From JASGIT01 sp047601665 (GTDB lineage: Bacteria > Pseudomonadota > Gammaproteobacteria > Burkholderiales > Burkholderiaceae_C), in the NCBI GenBank assembly GCA_047601665.1, contig JASGIT010000001.1:4595551-4659550 (forward strand): a DNA stretch of 64,000 nucleotides, read 5' to 3'. A program made the position numbers and the translations under genes. The notes under the pieces were generated by a model that saw only the letters and a program-made list of their open reading frames with translations, ran no database searches and was not told the origin of the DNA. Below are positions 63,509-64,000 of the stretch, in pieces (the stretch's first letter is position 1; each line of letters begins with the position of its first letter).

Positions 63509-64000
63509 TCAGGACGCCGACAACTCGATGCCATAGGCCCGGGCGATCCGGGCGACGAGTTCGGCGACCGTCACCCTGCCCAGTTGCAAAGCGCCGGGGT
63601 CGATGCTGGGGTCGGCGGCCACCGCTGCCAAGAATTTGGTGAGGTCCCCCGCGATCCTTGCATCGATTTCGATTCGCCTGGTGGCCGCTAGCAGCTGCGA
63701 AAGGCGCAGCACGTCGTTGAGGTGCTTGCGCACGTCTTTTGCATCCACCGGTTCGCCGCGCTCCTTGCGGGCACTGAGCTCGAGCCAGGCAACTGCCTTG
63801 AGCGGGATCAACCGGTCCTCGCCGACCCAGGGTAGGCCGTCAGCTTCGCGGCGGCCACCCATGATGAACGCGTAGTAGGTCTCGTCCAACAGGATGGCGG
63901 ACAAACTGGCGACCGCCTCGTCCAGCGGGATGGGCGTGAGCTTGCTGCCCTCGGCTGGCTTCAAGCCGTCGGGCGCGCGGGCGAACAGTTCGATCATGAC
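63509..64000 (-). CDS. NTase-like protein, C-terminal part (5' end outside window)
   Basis: 162 codons visible, open at the right edge. ILLDETYYAFIMGGRRE, GEDRLIPLKAVAWLELSARKERGEPVDAKDVRKHLNDVLRLSQLLA resembles the C-terminal half of AbiEii-type nucleotidyltransferases that transport a conserved K-A-x-AWL region. The catalytic G-S/D-x-D motif would lie beyond the window. First visible gene of the right-hand cluster. Confidence 0.5.
   Translation of the reverse strand, partial: VMIELFARAPDGLKPAEGSKLTPIPLDEAVASLSAILLDETYYAFIMGGRREADGLPWVGEDRLIPLKAVAWLELSARKERGEPVDAKDVRKHLNDVLRLSQLLAATRRIEIDARIAGDLTKFLAAVAADPSIDPGALQLGRVTVAELVARIARAYGIELSAS

Noticed and set aside
1..64000. CRISPR arrays, rRNA and tRNA genes
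   Set aside because: No regularly spaced repeats and no recognisable rRNA or tRNA sequences were seen on either strand.

Overview
The window is high-GC DNA with codon use and gene content typical of Burkholderiales (Achromobacter/Bordetella/Comamonadaceae-like): two Bug/TctC-type solute receptors, HxlR, LysR and TetR regulators beside small aromatic-type catabolic genes, and remnants of a trb-type integrative conjugative element (ICE). The exact genus cannot be read from the sequence.

Layout. (1) 1-6878: a YbhGFSR-like ABC-2 efflux operon (outer-membrane factor, two permeases, tandem ATPase, HlyD adaptor) divergent from a CecR-like TetR regulator. (2) 7066-8080: ParD-like antitoxin overlapping a type I methionine aminopeptidase. 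(3) 8154-21259: wreckage of an ICE carrying defence cargo: a DUF2958 remnant, a complete three-gene Shango-type system (TerB-domain protein, ATPase, helicase; 8614-14591), a trbI fragment cut by an IS66-family remnant, a two-gene nucleotidyltransferase/winged-helix module with a PD-(D/E)XK-like N-terminus (16506-18460), then DUF2274, a second frameshifted trbI, an inverted traG fragment, a truncated eexN and a LysR gene. (4) 21332-38405: a catabolic and uptake block with a CocE/NonD hydrolase, two Bug receptors, a TetR regulator, a Dpp-like peptide/nickel-type ABC transporter split into two divergent halves, a cupin, a cyclase-family hydrolase, a fumarylacetoacetase-like enzyme, HxlR, an FAD oxidoreductase and an enoyl-CoA hydratase. 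It contains several partial duplications (TetR, cyclase, FAH) that record rearrangement. (5) 38597-46250: toxin/antitoxin and ICE accessory DNA with a PIN-domain gene split by an intact IS630 element, a HigBA/RelE-like pair, small ICE genes, two copies of a structured repeat, an AlpA-like regulator, an AbiE type IV system and an integrase remnant. (6) 46739-51042: a visibly AT-richer block with a STAND NTPase bearing a HEPN-like motif, a second HEPN-like gene broken by an amber codon, and a membrane/coiled-coil protein. (7) 51466-54546: a class II Fic protein and an intact tyrosine integrase with arm-like repeats upstream. (8) 55254-64000: a large minus-strand gene cluster with an NTase-like fragment, a 101-aa protein, an 1797-aa Cap4/DUF4297-like nuclease-STAND fusion and an 822-aa PD-(D/E)XK nuclease with a SEC-C tail.

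Taken together, most of 8-64 kb is a layered genomic island in which mobile-element debris frames successive anti-phage or toxin-antitoxin modules. The best candidates for an undescribed system are the right-hand nuclease/STAND cluster (55254-64000), the low-GC HEPN/STAND block (46739-51042), and the PD-(D/E)XK-wHTH plus nucleotidyltransferase pair (16506-18460).
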